Shown here: piece by piece, positions 37,070 to 48,700 of the stretch
Layout: each line of letters opens with the position of its first letter
Position numbering within the stretch: the stretch's first letter is position 1
NCBI RefSeq assembly: GCF_901709675.1
Contig: NC_051105.1
Span: forward strand, 620,001-684,000
Origin: Syngnathus acus
Lineage: Eukaryota; Chordata; Actinopteri; Syngnathiformes; Syngnathidae
DNA length: 64,000 bases
Direction: 5' to 3'
Translations under genes and position numbers: made by a program
The notes under the pieces: generated by a model
Databases searched by the model: none
What the model saw: only the letters and a program-made list of their open reading frames with translations
Told to the model about the DNA's origin: nothing

Positions 37070-39949
37070 CGCTCCATCCACACGCTTTCCCTGCTTTAGG
37101 GTGTCTCTGGGTTCACTTTTGAACGGGCCGGGCCGCCTTGAGGCGAGTCAAACAAAACGTCGAGCAAATGGAACACAAAGGCCAGCCACAGTTGAGGCAC
37201 CACAATTGTTTTGATCATCGCTTTGGCGATCTCCTTTGTTTTCAAATTTGGAATACACGACCTGAAAAAGGTCTGTTGAAGGGATTTAGCCATTCATTTG
37301 AAAAGTCATTGACGAGTAACATCTTTAGCTGTGGCCTGAATGTAAACTGAACTAAGAGGCGTGATTTTACACAGATCTTCTAAATCCCGCCATAGCTGCA
37401 CCGTCACCATCTGCTGCGGCCGGCCGGCCGGCCGGCACGGGGGTAGGGCTGTAGTCTGTTTCCACGGCAACGCTGTACCCTTCCTCCCAAGAAGTATGGG
37501 GGTGAGGGCTTTGTTTTTGCGGGTCCCACACGTGCGGCGGCCGGCCTCGCTTCCTACCGAGGGCTGCCGTGAACCGTGCCGCCGACGCGCCGTGCTACGC
37601 CACATTCCTTTCCCACCCAGCGGGGAATTGAAGGGGGCCAAGTCATGGTGAGATTAGGGAGGAAGGGAACCCCTCCCCCACTTTACAACAAGGTGAGCGT
37701 GCAAATGGAGCACCCGTCCCGTCCCGACCCGACCCCCAACACAGAATAGTGGGCTGTGAAACAGTCCATCAGCAGCAAGTAAAGCGCACAAACTGGGGAG
37801 CTGCGTGGCAGCGTTTGCTCCACATCCTTCAAATGCATCTTCAACCTGTGGCTGAAGACAAAAAAAGAAAACATACGGCTCCACCTCATTTGGTGTTTTA
37901 TCACTCCAACACCGGTTGACAAATCCGCCGAGTCGGCCCGATGCGTGTGCAGAAATCTTCAAGGGATGAAAGATCGGAAGATGCCAAGAAGTCGCTGGCT
38001 GGCAGGCAGGCAGGCTGGGAACTCAACTCCCCGTTGCAACGATTATCGTACTTAATGCAATTGCGGCTCGCTCGGCCATAACAAACACGACACATACGAG
38101 CGAGCGGATTTATGAGCGCCGGCCGGCCGGCCGTACGGCACGCGTTTGCCTCGTCGTTCCAGATACGCTTTTGGAAAAAGAAACGCGACGAATCGACGCC
38201 CAAAAGAGCCGCCAGCAAACGGAGGCAAGGCCGGCGGGCCCGATGCGCCTCCGGATGATCTTTTCTTACATGCGCTGAATAAAAGACCCGCGCTTGACAA
38301 TAGAGCCACGCCGCTCCCCCCGACCAGGGGGGAAGGGCATGGCATTCCTCGGCTGACCCCCGCTTTGCGACGCCCATTAAAGCATCAGCGGATTTATGCG
38401 GCCAAATGGTAGCTTGCACATTTGATTGGTTCCTCCATTCCAAAGGGCCGCAAATTGCCATTTCTAAGTGCGCATTTGGTGTCTGTCTGCAATTTTCGTG
38501 TTGTGTCGTTTATAGATTTCCGAATGGGCAAAAATCGTCACGGTGCAGATGAGTCACGCCGAGGGCGCTTCTCTTTCGCCTCATTTGTCACCCCCCCCCC
38601 CCCACCCCAGTCTCTGGTGAAAGTGCCGAGTCATCCCTCGGGGAAGAAGTGCAGTGCTTGAAAGGGACGCTCGCTTTTTGATGGAGTGCAGTTTAAGGCT
38701 TTACGTTGGCCTATTGTGCAATGGGGCGGGCACTTTTATTTTCTTCAGAGTGCTGAGCTCAGGCGTCCGCCGAACTTGTGATTCACGATCCGGGCCAACT
38801 AACGTCGTAATGCGGGGCATAAATCTCGCGGTGGAAATGCTGCAAAGTGTACAAACGAGTCGGCGGCGCGTCACGCCTCATTCGCGTCGGCCGCCCCAAA
38901 AAGCTCGGCGACAAAGTTGGAGGTTGTTTTGGGAGACTTTTGTCACGCACAAGACCAAAAACCGTCCCGGCTCAGGCAGACTTGATAAGCGAGTAACGAA
39001 GCAGCTCCATTTTTCGCTCGTCGAGGATCGTCAAACGATGACGTCGTGCTCAGTTGCGCAAAGGTGTCAGTTCGAGCTTTGGGCCCAAGATGGCCGCCTC
39101 CCTCCTTCAAAACGGCCAGCGTGCCGCTCCGTCGACCTCAGCTAGAACAGTGAGCGCTAGCAAATCAGTGGACAATACAAGAAAGAAACGTGACAAACGC
39201 AAACAAGCAGCCACGCTCGCCAAGCGGCAACGTTGCGGCGAGGGTCTCGGCCGGGTACTGTCGACTCGCTTTGGGATATTTTGCCGTTGCCACGTGTGGC
39301 CTCCTTGAAGAAAGCCAAGTCCCATTTGTTAGCAAATGAATGCAAAGTTGTTCAAATTTTGATTTCAAGTTTTGAAATGGTGCAGATAGACACCTGGGTG
39401 CTACGGCTTTAAATTCAGAAGAAGAAAAAAAAGCACAATGAAGAATTTGGCATCGTAGCAGTATTGCAAACGACGTCATTCCAGAAGAGACATAGAAAGA
39501 ACTCATTCAATGGGAATTCGTGCGCATAAATATCCGTATGGAGCTATCTTATTTGTCACGTCATGTGTGTAGGTCGGGAGATAGCACACACTCACTCCCG
39601 CCTACGTAGTTCGAGGGCGACACAGTCTCAACGGCACCGAGGCGTTTGGACCGGTTGTGCGGGCTGGGCTGGGGTGGGGGTTGGATGCTTGCATGGGGGG
39701 GACGCCGGCCGGCCGGCAGGATCGGCAAAAATGAGGTTGCATCAGGAGCAGCCAACGCGGACGAGGGAAGGCGAGGCGAGGCGGAGGGGGTGGTGCAGCA
39801 GCAGCAGCGGCAGCAGCGGTGAAAAGGAGGGGGACACCCACCCTGCGGGGCTCCACGCACTCAGTCTTTGTCTAAAGCCCGCCCGCCTGTCCGCTGCTCG
39901 CGTCCAACGCACACAAAAGCTCTCGACGTCGCCGCGTAAGCACACGAGC

Positions 39950-40124
39950 GAACTCCTCCACCACGACAAGAGGACACCACGGATGGCTTGAACGAGGACG
40001 CCCGTGGCGCGTGTTTTCTTTTTTTTTGTGCAACCCAAAAAAAAAAAAAGCGAGAAGAAAGTCCGAGCAGCAGCCGGAGGAAGAGCAAGAGCAGGAGCAG
40101 GAGCAGGAGCATCGCAATCACAAG
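39950..40124 (+). promoter_or_regulatory. Candidate non-coding first exon of the connexin gene
   Basis: A GC-rich block with AGCAGG repeats ends at CACAAG|GTAATT, a good donor, and lies upstream of the connexin coding exon, whose own acceptor (TTTTTCAG at 42724) implies a separate 5' UTR exon. Connexin genes typically have this structure. The 5' limit is a guess. Confidence 0.22.
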
Positions 40125-42522
40125 GTAATTGTTTGGCTACTTGGCGAACAAAAGCAGCTTCTGTGCGTTGGTAGCAGCAACAATCTGAACGCAAACTTTT
40201 CAGCCAGGTCGGACGTGGCGTGGCGACGTTTTGGCTCCGTTCGAGCACAAAAAGCATTTTTCCCTCCGCTAACATTTGACTACGTGTAAGAAGCTACGCG
40301 CAATGTCTGGCAACACGCACAAGCACAAACTGCTTTCAACGCAATTTGTGCCTTTTGGGAAAACTTGTTTGAACCGTGAATCATTCTAAAATACCAAACA
40401 TATATAACAGTATATGACGGTTTGTTTGACGTGGACGTTCGGAGTCTGAGGCGTAAAATGTGACGAAAGGGCACAAAGAAGGAGCTTTTTGTCCTCCCCA
40501 TCCTTCCTTCCTTCCATCCATGCAACCATGCGTCCATCCTCCCAACGTCAAATGGTCGATCGTCTCGGTTTGTTTTCCAACTTGTTCGTGGTTGCGAAGT
40601 CATTTTTGCCTAAATGTCGAGAGGGGTAAAACACGTGGAGCATGCAAAATGGACCACGAGGAACATTGCAAGCTTCACAATCGCCTTTCCCCCTCTCGTT
40701 GTATTTGGTAAGACGCCCTACAGGATTGTTTTTGTTCCAACTGGCGGAAAGGAACATAAGAGGAGCCCATTTTGGAGCATTTATTTGGCTTCCAAAATGC
40801 AGCGCCCCCCCCCCCCCCCCCTCCCCTCTCAGCCTGTGGAGGAATTCTTAACTAACCTCCCAGATGTGGAAGCTTTTTTCTTTCTTCTTCCCTGTTTGCT
40901 TGGCTTAGTCAACACTGTGGATACACACTTTGTCATATTGACTCAAGTTGTGAAAACATTTGTCACAACCTTGAGGAACGAACCACACACACCAAAGGCT
41001 GCTTTTCGACTTTAGCAGGCAAAACATTGGAAAGTTTATTTGACAAAAAAGTGATGCTGACTCACTGATACTACCCTTCCTACAGCGATACTTTGACTTA
41101 CTAGTTGAGTCTCATCACTTGAGGGCCTCAGTTTCATCAGTATTTATGACAGATGTTATCTCCATCTAAAAGACAAGATAACGGTTTTAGCATTGAAACC
41201 TGTGGGATTCCTTTTTCTAAGGTGGTTCTCCAACCCTAACAATTTCTGCGTGTCTTGGAAAAGAAATATGGTGCTTCTTGGCAAGCTAAGTCATTTTGGA
41301 GGTGGTGCTTGCTATAAAAAAATTCTTTTGCCACATGATCTAACGTGGTTGGAACATGGGGTCAAAGTTTGATGAGGCTTTCTCTGTCTTAAATGGGAAG
41401 AAGACAAATGTTGCGGCGGGGTCATTTGGTCCCATGAAAAGCAAGCAAAAATCACATTCCTTGCTGGCTGGACGGCAACATACAGTAGACAACAACAAGG
41501 CACGTCAAAGCATCCATCCGCCTATCCTCGGATCTCGGCTCGGATCTCTGTCGCACGTTAGCGCTCGGGAACCGCAACTTCGGTGTGGTGTCACGGGGTT
41601 GCTCTGACACCTGACTTCAACTTGAGCTTTCCCACCATTTTAGCGCCAGGGTTTCAATCGACTGACATCACTTGCGAGTCTGTTCCGCCTCAACGTGATT
41701 GAGAAGCCTCTTTGTCCTTGTTGCTGTCTTAGATGTGGCTTGAGGGTCCTCTCTGAAACAGCAAATGCTTTTCCAGCACTTTTCTGCGCCTGCTCGTGTC
41801 GCGCGTCGGAAACTTGCGCAAGCTGGGATTCATAGAGGAATACTTTAGCACGTGAAGCGTAAAGGGGCAGAGCAGCTTCTCGGCTTGATTTGCATGCCAA
41901 AATGAAGGGAAATTGTGTAGAGGTGAGAGTGACTCTTTGAAAGAGGCGTGAAAACGACAAGCGTGTGAAACTATACAAAGGCCGCCCCGCCCGCCTCAAG
42001 AGAGCAGGAGGCATCGGATTTACAGTGCCAACGCCCAAAAGCAGCCACACCCGGCCGGGAAGAGCGACCACGTAAGCGGCGGCGGCGGCGCCTTTTGCCA
42101 GTGGCGCCGCCTTTTGCCAGTGGCCAGTGGAACCAATTGACGTCCCGGCAGTATTGCAAAGCGTTGGGATGCGCCTGTGGAGCGGTGCGCGTCTTCATAA
42201 TGGAGCCATGAATGCCCTTGACCCCAATAGGTTTTGAAATTAGAACTTGATGTTGTGTACTTTACTGGAAGGGCAACTCCCTTAGATCCATCCCAGATCC
42301 TTCCTCTAGCCTAGCGCAACGTGTTGGATACTTGACACTAGTTAGTCAGTCCAAGTTAGGAGCTTGGTCACAGATGGCGCCGAAGCACAAGAGCCCCTTA
42401 CTCGCCGGGTCATTGATCATTTTGTTGTAACGATCTGCTTCCTAAGCTCAGTCGGCGGCCTCAAATGTCAGATTCCGAGCAAATTGCGTGTTGAGTAATG
42501 AGGCGAGATTAGGAAGGGAAGG

Positions 42523-42548
42523 AAGGGAAAGGAAAGGAAAGGAAAGGA
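42523..42548. repeat. (GGAAA)n pentanucleotide array
   Basis: About five purine units upstream of the connexin exon. Confidence 0.85.
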
Positions 42549-42656
42549 GGCATGCGTGAGCCGAACCAAAGCACACCGTGGCTGTGAATGTTGTCAACAT
42601 GTGAATGCTCTCCAAGCGGCAAACGGGTGCGAATGGATGGAAGCAGCAGTGCGGTG

Positions 42657-42672
42657 GCGCCCCCTTGTGGCT
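42657..42672 (-). promoter_or_regulatory. CTCF-like motif with one mismatch
   Basis: The minus strand reads GCCACAAGGGGGCGCC, differing from CCASYAGRKGGC at the fifth position. It lies about 50 bases upstream of the connexin exon acceptor. Confidence 0.22.
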
Positions 42673-42748
42673 CAGTTTGCTGATGCATGTTGTGTCACAA
42701 GGTAACGTTTGTGTCCTTTTTCAGATCTGAGAAGCGGATCGCGGCAAG

Positions 42749-43909
42749 ATGAGCTGGAGTTTCCTGACGCGCCTCTTGGACGAGATCTCCAATCACTCCA
42801 CGTTCGTGGGCAAGATCTGGCTGACGCTGCTGATCGTCTTCCGCATCGTGCTGACGGCGGTGGGCGGCGAGTCCATCTACTACGACGAGCAGAGCAAATT
42901 TGTGTGCAACACGCAGCAGCCCGGTTGCGAGAACGTGTGCTACGATGCTTTTGCGCCGCTCTCGCACATCCGCTTCTGGGTCTTCCAGGTGATTATGATC
43001 ACCACGCCCACCATCATGTACCTGGGCTTCGCCATGCACAAGATCGCCCGCATGGAGGACGCCGACTACCGGCCGCGGGCCCGCAAGCGCATGCCCATCG
43101 TCAGCCGCGGCGCCAACCGCGACTACGAGGAGGCCGAGGACAACGGCGAGGAGGACCCCATGATCCTGGAGGAGATTGAGCCGGAGAAGGACAAGGAAGT
43201 GGAGGAGAAGCCCAGCAAGAAACACGACGGGCGGCGGCGCATCAAGCGCGACGGCCTGATGAAGGTGTACATCTTCCAGCTGCTGTCGCGCGCCATCTTC
43301 GAGGTGTCCTTCCTGCTGGGCCAGTACGTGCTGTACGGCCTGGAGGTGGCGCCGTCCTACGTGTGCACCCGCTCGCCCTGCCCGCACACGGTGGACTGTT
43401 ACGTGTCGCGCCCCACCGAGAAAACCATCTTCCTGCTCATCATGTACGCCGTCAGCGCCTTGTGCCTGCTCTTCACCTTGCTGGAAATCCTTCACCTGGG
43501 CATCAGCGGCGTCCGCGACTGCTTCTGCGCCCCGCGCCCGCCCACCCCCCGACACTCGGCGCCGGCCAGCCAGAGGTCCTCCATCTCCCGGCAGCCGTCG
43601 GCGCCGCCGGGCTACCACACGGCGCTCAAGAAGGACCCGTCGGGCAAGCCGGGCTTCCGGGACAACCTGGCCGACTCGGGCCGCGAGTCCTTTGGCGACG
43701 AGGCCTCCTCGCGTGAGCTGGAGAGGCTCCGCAGGCATCTGAAGCTGGCCCAGCAGCATCTGGACCTGGCCTACCACAGCGAGGAGCTCAGCCCGTCCCG
43801 CAGCAGCAGCCCCGAGTCCAACGGGACGGCGGCCGAGCAGAACCGACTCAACTTTGCCCAGGAGAAGCAGACCGCCGCGGCCGACAAAGGTTGGACTTTT
43901 TCCCAATGA
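42749..43909 (+). CDS. Gamma-type connexin, Cx43.4-like gap junction protein (386 aa)
   Basis: One large coding exon (acceptor at 42724), typical of connexins. The N-terminus [20 protein letters not shown] and four membrane segments are clear. Extracellular loop 1 has the C-x6-C-x3-C pattern ([12 protein letters not shown]) and loop 2 C-x4-C-x5-C ([12 protein letters not shown]), followed by SRPTEKTIF. The acidic cytoplasmic loop ([14 protein letters not shown], then [17 protein letters not shown]) is characteristic of the gamma group and matches fish Cx43.4 (gjc4) better than GJC1 or GJC2, as I recall them. Six such subunits form a connexon; paired connexons make channels between cells. The tail is Ser/Pro-rich. 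Read through, it ends WTFSQ at TGA. A donor at 43889/43890 and acceptor at 44010-44011 would instead give an end KGMRA with TAG at 44023-44025 (384 aa). Which end is used is undecided. The exact gjc paralogue is also uncertain. Confidence 0.93.
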   Translation: MSWSFLTRLLDEISNHSTFVGKIWLTLLIVFRIVLTAVGGESIYYDEQSKFVCNTQQPGCENVCYDAFAPLSHIRFWVFQVIMITTPTIMYLGFAMHKIARMEDADYRPRARKRMPIVSRGANRDYEEAEDNGEEDPMILEEIEPEKDKEVEEKPSKKHDGRRRIKRDGLMKVYIFQLLSRAIFEVSFLLGQYVLYGLEVAPSYVCTRSPCPHTVDCYVSRPTEKTIFLLIMYAVSALCLLFTLLEILHLGISGVRDCFCAPRPPTPRHSAPASQRSSISRQPSAPPGYHTALKKDPSGKPGFRDNLADSGRESFGDEASSRELERLRRHLKLAQQHLDLAYHSEELSPSRSSSPESNGTAAEQNRLNFAQEKQTAAADKGWTFSQ

Positions 43910-45168
43910 CTTTCTTCCGAGACGAGGCGTTGCGGCAAAGATGCAGAAGCCGGCACAAAAATTGTGTGCCCGATGAGCATCACCTTGAACTCTTTCTCGC
44001 TTTCCTTGCAGGTATGCGTGCGTAGGCAGTGGTCAGCGCCAGCCCCAGCCCAGCCCAGCCCAGCTGAGCCTGGAAACTGGACTTGACATCTGGATCGCTG
44101 ATTGGGCAGAAGGGAAACCCGCAACAATTACAAATGTGTGTGTGTGTACGGAAGAGACGCAGTGACTTTCTCCGGCTTGAGGCGTATGAAGTCAGCCCTG
44201 AGCAATATCAGTGTTATGGCCCGTCCAAAAAGGAGGAGAACGGTGGACTCAACCTGACATTGCTTGAGACAAACAAAAGTCCGATCCAAAGTGCTTTTTG
44301 CCATAAAGCGTCTCCCTCAGGGCAGCTACCTTTTTTTTTTTTTTTTTTACACATATCTTACTATCTATCTTTGTTATAGGAGACTTAGAGCTAGTCACAA
44401 TTTAAGAGTTGGAAGTGTTTGAGGTTGAGTTAAATGCATCTCAGCTTTGCAACTGGAATGCCACATTTTGGGAATAGTGTGAACGGTGAGCAAAGCTGAA
44501 TAGATGAGGCACCTTGCTTCAAAAGAAAGGTACTGACTGGACCAAGTGTTGGTTGACCAGACCAAGGCCCTCCAGTGATTTCTTTGGATACTGTTCTGTT
44601 GTTGTTGTTGTTGTTGTTGGCGGCGGCGGCGGCCATGCTGCACCAGCTTTGCAAACACTCCGGAGGTGCCTCCGTCCAAAGACAGACAAACCTGGGTAAT
44701 GCTTGAAAACTCTTTCTATTGTTCTTTATTATTATTATTTTTCCTACAATCTTGTCAAAAAAAGGCGCCTTTTTGTTTTTATATATACCACTGTCGATAT
44801 ATAAATCACTGCTGTCTTAGCTCCCTTCCGCAGCCTGATTGAGTCTGGGGGCACGTTTTGACTATTTGCTTTGGTACTAGTTCATTTTCTTCTGTCTTTT
44901 TCTGAAATCGGTACACAGAGCACACGCTCGTTTGTTCCAAAAAAGGGATACTTGTTGTTGAATGACTGGTTGTAAACCTCGCAATCATTTCAATGTGAAC
45001 TCAAGGCCTTTGGATTTTTGGGGTACGTGAAGTCGACCCGCTCAGTGCCACTTTGTGCCGACTCAAAAACAGTCATCTCAATGTATTTTTGTAGAATGAT
45101 ACTTTTGTACGTTTTTTATACCCTTTTTGTAATGATAGTTTTTGTGGTGGTTGTTTTTTTCTTTTTTA

Positions 45169-45174
45169 AATAAA
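45169..45174 (+). terminator. Candidate poly(A) signal of the connexin gene
   Basis: AATAAA in a T-rich context (CTTTTTTAAATAAAATATTC), about 1.26 kb beyond the stop, at the point where AT-rich 3' UTR-like sequence ends. Confidence 0.55.
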
Positions 45175-45540
45175 ATATTCGCAAAAATGGTTGAAGTGGC
45201 TTTATTCACCGTCTCCCGTTTGTTTGGAGGACAGAATTTGTGTACAAGAAAAAAACAGACGGTCATGAACTCCTCGCTAATCTTATTTCAAACACTTTGG
45301 TTTGATCCGCTGAGCGTTTGTAGAAATCAAGAAAAAATCGAATGCGCTGCATGGCTGGCTGCTCTGCTCTGCGCCGAGCTGGATGCTGGAGGGCGTGTCC
45401 TACCTGGATGCAACAGCCAATCATTCCAGCGGGGCGTGTCCTTCCTTCCTTCCATAATAACGACGGCAGAAATCAATCCACTAAAAAGGGACTGAAAACA
45501 ACACGCGAGAAACACGAGGCCTGTGACGTGATTGAAGCCA

Positions 45541-45575
45541 CGCAGGGCAGGGCAGGGCAGGGCAGGGCAGGGCAG
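45541..45575. repeat. (GGGCA)n pentanucleotide array upstream of esyt3
   Basis: Six to seven GGGCA units about 140 bases before the esyt3 start codon. Confidence 0.94.
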
Positions 45576-45709
45576 TGCGTCGAGGTGAAAGCGTGTCCAC
45601 ACTTCCATTTGTTTTCACGGCCCCACCCAAACGGGCTCAGGTGCGCCTCCGCCCACTTGTTGCGGCTCCCGAGTGCGGAAACGTCTCGGTCCACTTCCCC
45701 GCTGCGCCC

Positions 45710-48700
45710 ATGGCGTCCTCTTCGGTTCCGACGCCCGACAGCGGAGCTTCGTGGCCTCCCGGGAGCTCGGAGCTCGGCGCGCTGCACCCGATGGCTCCCC
45801 CGAGCCTCGAGGAAGTCGACGCGAGTTCGGAGAAACTCACCTCGTCCGGCGTCAACCGCATCCTGACCGAATTCTTGATGTACTTCCTCCGCGGCGCGGT
45901 GCTCTTGTACCCGGTCTACCTGACGGGCTACCTCGGCCTGAGCGTCAGCTGGCTGCTGCTGTGCATGCTCATGGTCACCTGGTGGAAGAAGAACCGCCAG
46001 TGGAAGGCATCTCGCATCGGGGGCGCCATCGACTTTGTGGACAACGAGACGCAGGTGGTGAGCACGGAGCTGAAGAATTCCCTGCAGATGGCATCGTGGG
46101 TACGTACGTCCCAAGCTCCAAAAAGAACAGCACTCGATTCTCCTAAAATGAGGAGAATGTGCAAACCGCGGTCCGAAGCGCACAAATCATATTCGAGGTG
46201 CGCCTTTCCCGTCCCAGCCCAGGCCAGCAAAGAAAAAAGTGCTACCACTTTCTGCAAGACGTATTTCTGTTTTCTGTCTGTCAATTGAAAGAGCCGATAT
46301 TTGTTCAATTCCATCATTTGGGAAGTGAAATCTGACGCTGCTGTGCTAGCAATGGATTTATTTGCATGACATACCTGACTTGGGTTGATCCTCCTAAACT
46401 TTGCACCACACCCACACTGCTTGAATGTGCTTGCAGTTCAGAATTCATTCATTGGGGAAAAGAAACAAGGAAGATTATTCAAGATGCCTACATCAGTCAA
46501 AAACTTGATGAACTGACGTTGTTGCTGTTGTTTTTTTTCTCTTCCTCCCCCAAAGATCCAATTCACCGACGTGGAGAAAGTGGAGTGGGTTAACAAGGTA
46601 CGACTTGAAAAGCGCTCGCTCGCATCTTGGGCAGCAACGTAAGCGAGCGCTGTTTTTTGGAAGGTGGTGGAGCAGGCTTGGCCTTTCTTCGGGATGTTCA
46701 TGGAGAAGCTCCTGCGGGAAAACATCCAGGCGGCCATCCAGCAGTCCAGCTCCGAGCTCAAGACCTTCACCTTCACCAAGATCCACTTTGGACACATTGT
46801 GAGTGGGTCCTCGAGGTTGTTGACCACCGCGCCGCGTGCCCACATAGCCTCTGAAGTTCCTCTGTGCCTTTCTGGATGGCAGCCGCTCCGCATCGTCGGA
46901 ATCAAAGCGTACACGGACGAGGTGGATCACCGGGAGGTGGTTCTGGACATGACTATCAAGTGGGTGCGGCTGGTACAGTTCTCCCGCGGCGGCGCCGCGC
47001 CCCCCCCCCCCCCCCTTCTGATGCCTTTTCTTTCCTAGTTACGAAGGCGACGTGGACATCGACGCCGAGCTCAAGTCGGCCATCACGGCGGGCGTCAAAG
47101 GACTCAAAGTGAGCCGGCCGGCCGGCCCGTTGCCCCTCCGGGGGGGCCAAAACGCCGACAGCGAGCACGGGAAGGCCAGAGCTTGGTCAATTTGCCGCAA
47201 GCCTCAATCTCAATCTTTCAGCTGCGGGGGATGATCAGGGTGATTCTGGAGCCGCTCGTCGAACAAGCACCGCTCGTGGGAGGAGTCACCTTCTTTTTCA
47301 TCCAACGGCCGGTGAGTGGGCTCGTCCGTCCGTCCGTCCACCCGGACCATTATCACGTGGCCTCTTCTCTTTCAGACCCTGGAAATCAACTGGACGGGCA
47401 TGACCAACATTTTGGACAGCCCCGCCTTCAGGTACCGCCTCGGCTGGGCCGACGGGGCGCCGGTCCCTTTCGCCCTTTCGGCCCAGTCAGTCTCGCCCGC
47501 GCTGTGTCTCTGACGTGCAGCTCCTTGTCCGAGGGGACCATCATGGACGTCATCGCCTCCCTCATGGTGCTGCCCAACCGCATGTGCTTTCCGCTCATTG
47601 ACCAAGTCAAAGTGGACCAGATGCGCTTCCCGCTGCCTCGCGTACGTCACAAAGGTGCCGGTCGCTCGGTGCGCAAATGCTAGCCAGCCAGCTCCTTTGC
47701 TCTTCAGGGTGTGGTGAGAGTCCACTTGCTGGAGGCCAGGGACCTGGTGGCCAAGGACACGTATATGCTGGGCATGGTCAAGGGCAAGTCGGACCCGTAC
47801 GCCGTCCTCCGCGTCGGCGACCGCAAGGTTAAGAGCAAGACCATCAAGGAGAATCTGCACCCCAGATGGGCGGAGGTCTACGAGGTAGGAGAGCTTCCCA
47901 GCAGAGCGACCGTCGTCGCCATTGAGCAATACCACGTGTCTGCTTTTGCAGTTTGTGGTCCACGAGGCACCGGGACAAGAGCTGGAAGTGGACATTTTTG
48001 ATGAAGATAGAGACAAAGACGACTTCATCGGAAGGTCAGAAGAATCAAACGCACAGATGAATGGTCTCCAGGCGTGACCACGAGTTGTCGTCGTCGTCGC
48101 CGCCGCCGCTTTGTCCTTTCAGGTATCGCCTGGATCTGGGAGAAGTGAAGAAGGAGAAAGAAATGGATCAGGTGAGGCCGCACTTGTCATTTGAGTCGCC
48201 CCATCCAGCCCAGCCCCGCCCCGCCCCCCAACTTGATGTTTCTCTGCCAGTGGTTTCCTCTGGACGGGGTCCCGAGTGGAGAAGTTCATCTGAAGCTTTG
48301 TTGGCTTTCACTCCAAAGTGACACCACTCTGATGAAGGAGGTACGAAGCGGGCCGCAATCAATCCAAAAAATGGAATGGCTTTGACGCCTGCGCATGTGG
48401 AGAGACGAATCCATTTTCCTCCTCCTGCAGTCTTCCGACGGCTACGCCTGTGCCATGCTGGCCGTGTATCTGGACAACGCCTCCAACCTTCCCGTAAGTC
48501 ACCTTGGCGGCAACGCTTGATCCAATTTGCCTCCATGATGCTTCTCGGGTCAACGAGGATGCCTTCAAATGTTTGTCTGCAGAAAGACCGCAGTGAGATC
48601 GAGCATCACCAAAAAAAGAAGCACGGGCGAGAAGGTCGGGTAAGTGACGTTTTTCTTTCTGTTTGGTGCGCCAGCCGGTATTTCCTGTCTTTCGACTGTC

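Larger units (their letters stand above)
32683..42724. other. Ten-kilobase spacer between faim and the connexin gene; no coding exon recognised
   Basis: All open frames here are short and lack recognisable protein patterns. Contents: a CTCF-like motif at 34535-34548, A/T-rich stretches at about 34000-36000, a long CA array, a (GGGAC)n array at 37048-37069, GGCC-rich stretches at 37420-37435 and 38123-38130, a GC-rich block at 39600-40125 that may hold the connexin's first exon, a C run at 40805-40821, and a (GGAAA)n array at 42523-42548. Confidence 0.6.
43910..45709. other. Connexin 3' UTR and esyt3 promoter
   Basis: About 1.2 kb of AT-rich sequence follows the connexin stop up to a poly(A) signal at 45169-45174. 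It includes (CAGCC)n at 44041-44062 and a (GTT)n/(GGC)n stretch at 44597-44632. After that, 45200-45709 becomes GC-rich and should contain the esyt3 promoter. Confidence 0.6.

Noticed and set aside
42695-43906. 403-codon minus-strand frame opposite the connexin
   Set aside because: It is an antisense shadow of the connexin exon. The plus strand encodes an unmistakable connexin, and the antisense frame has only V/H/A/Q-rich composition.
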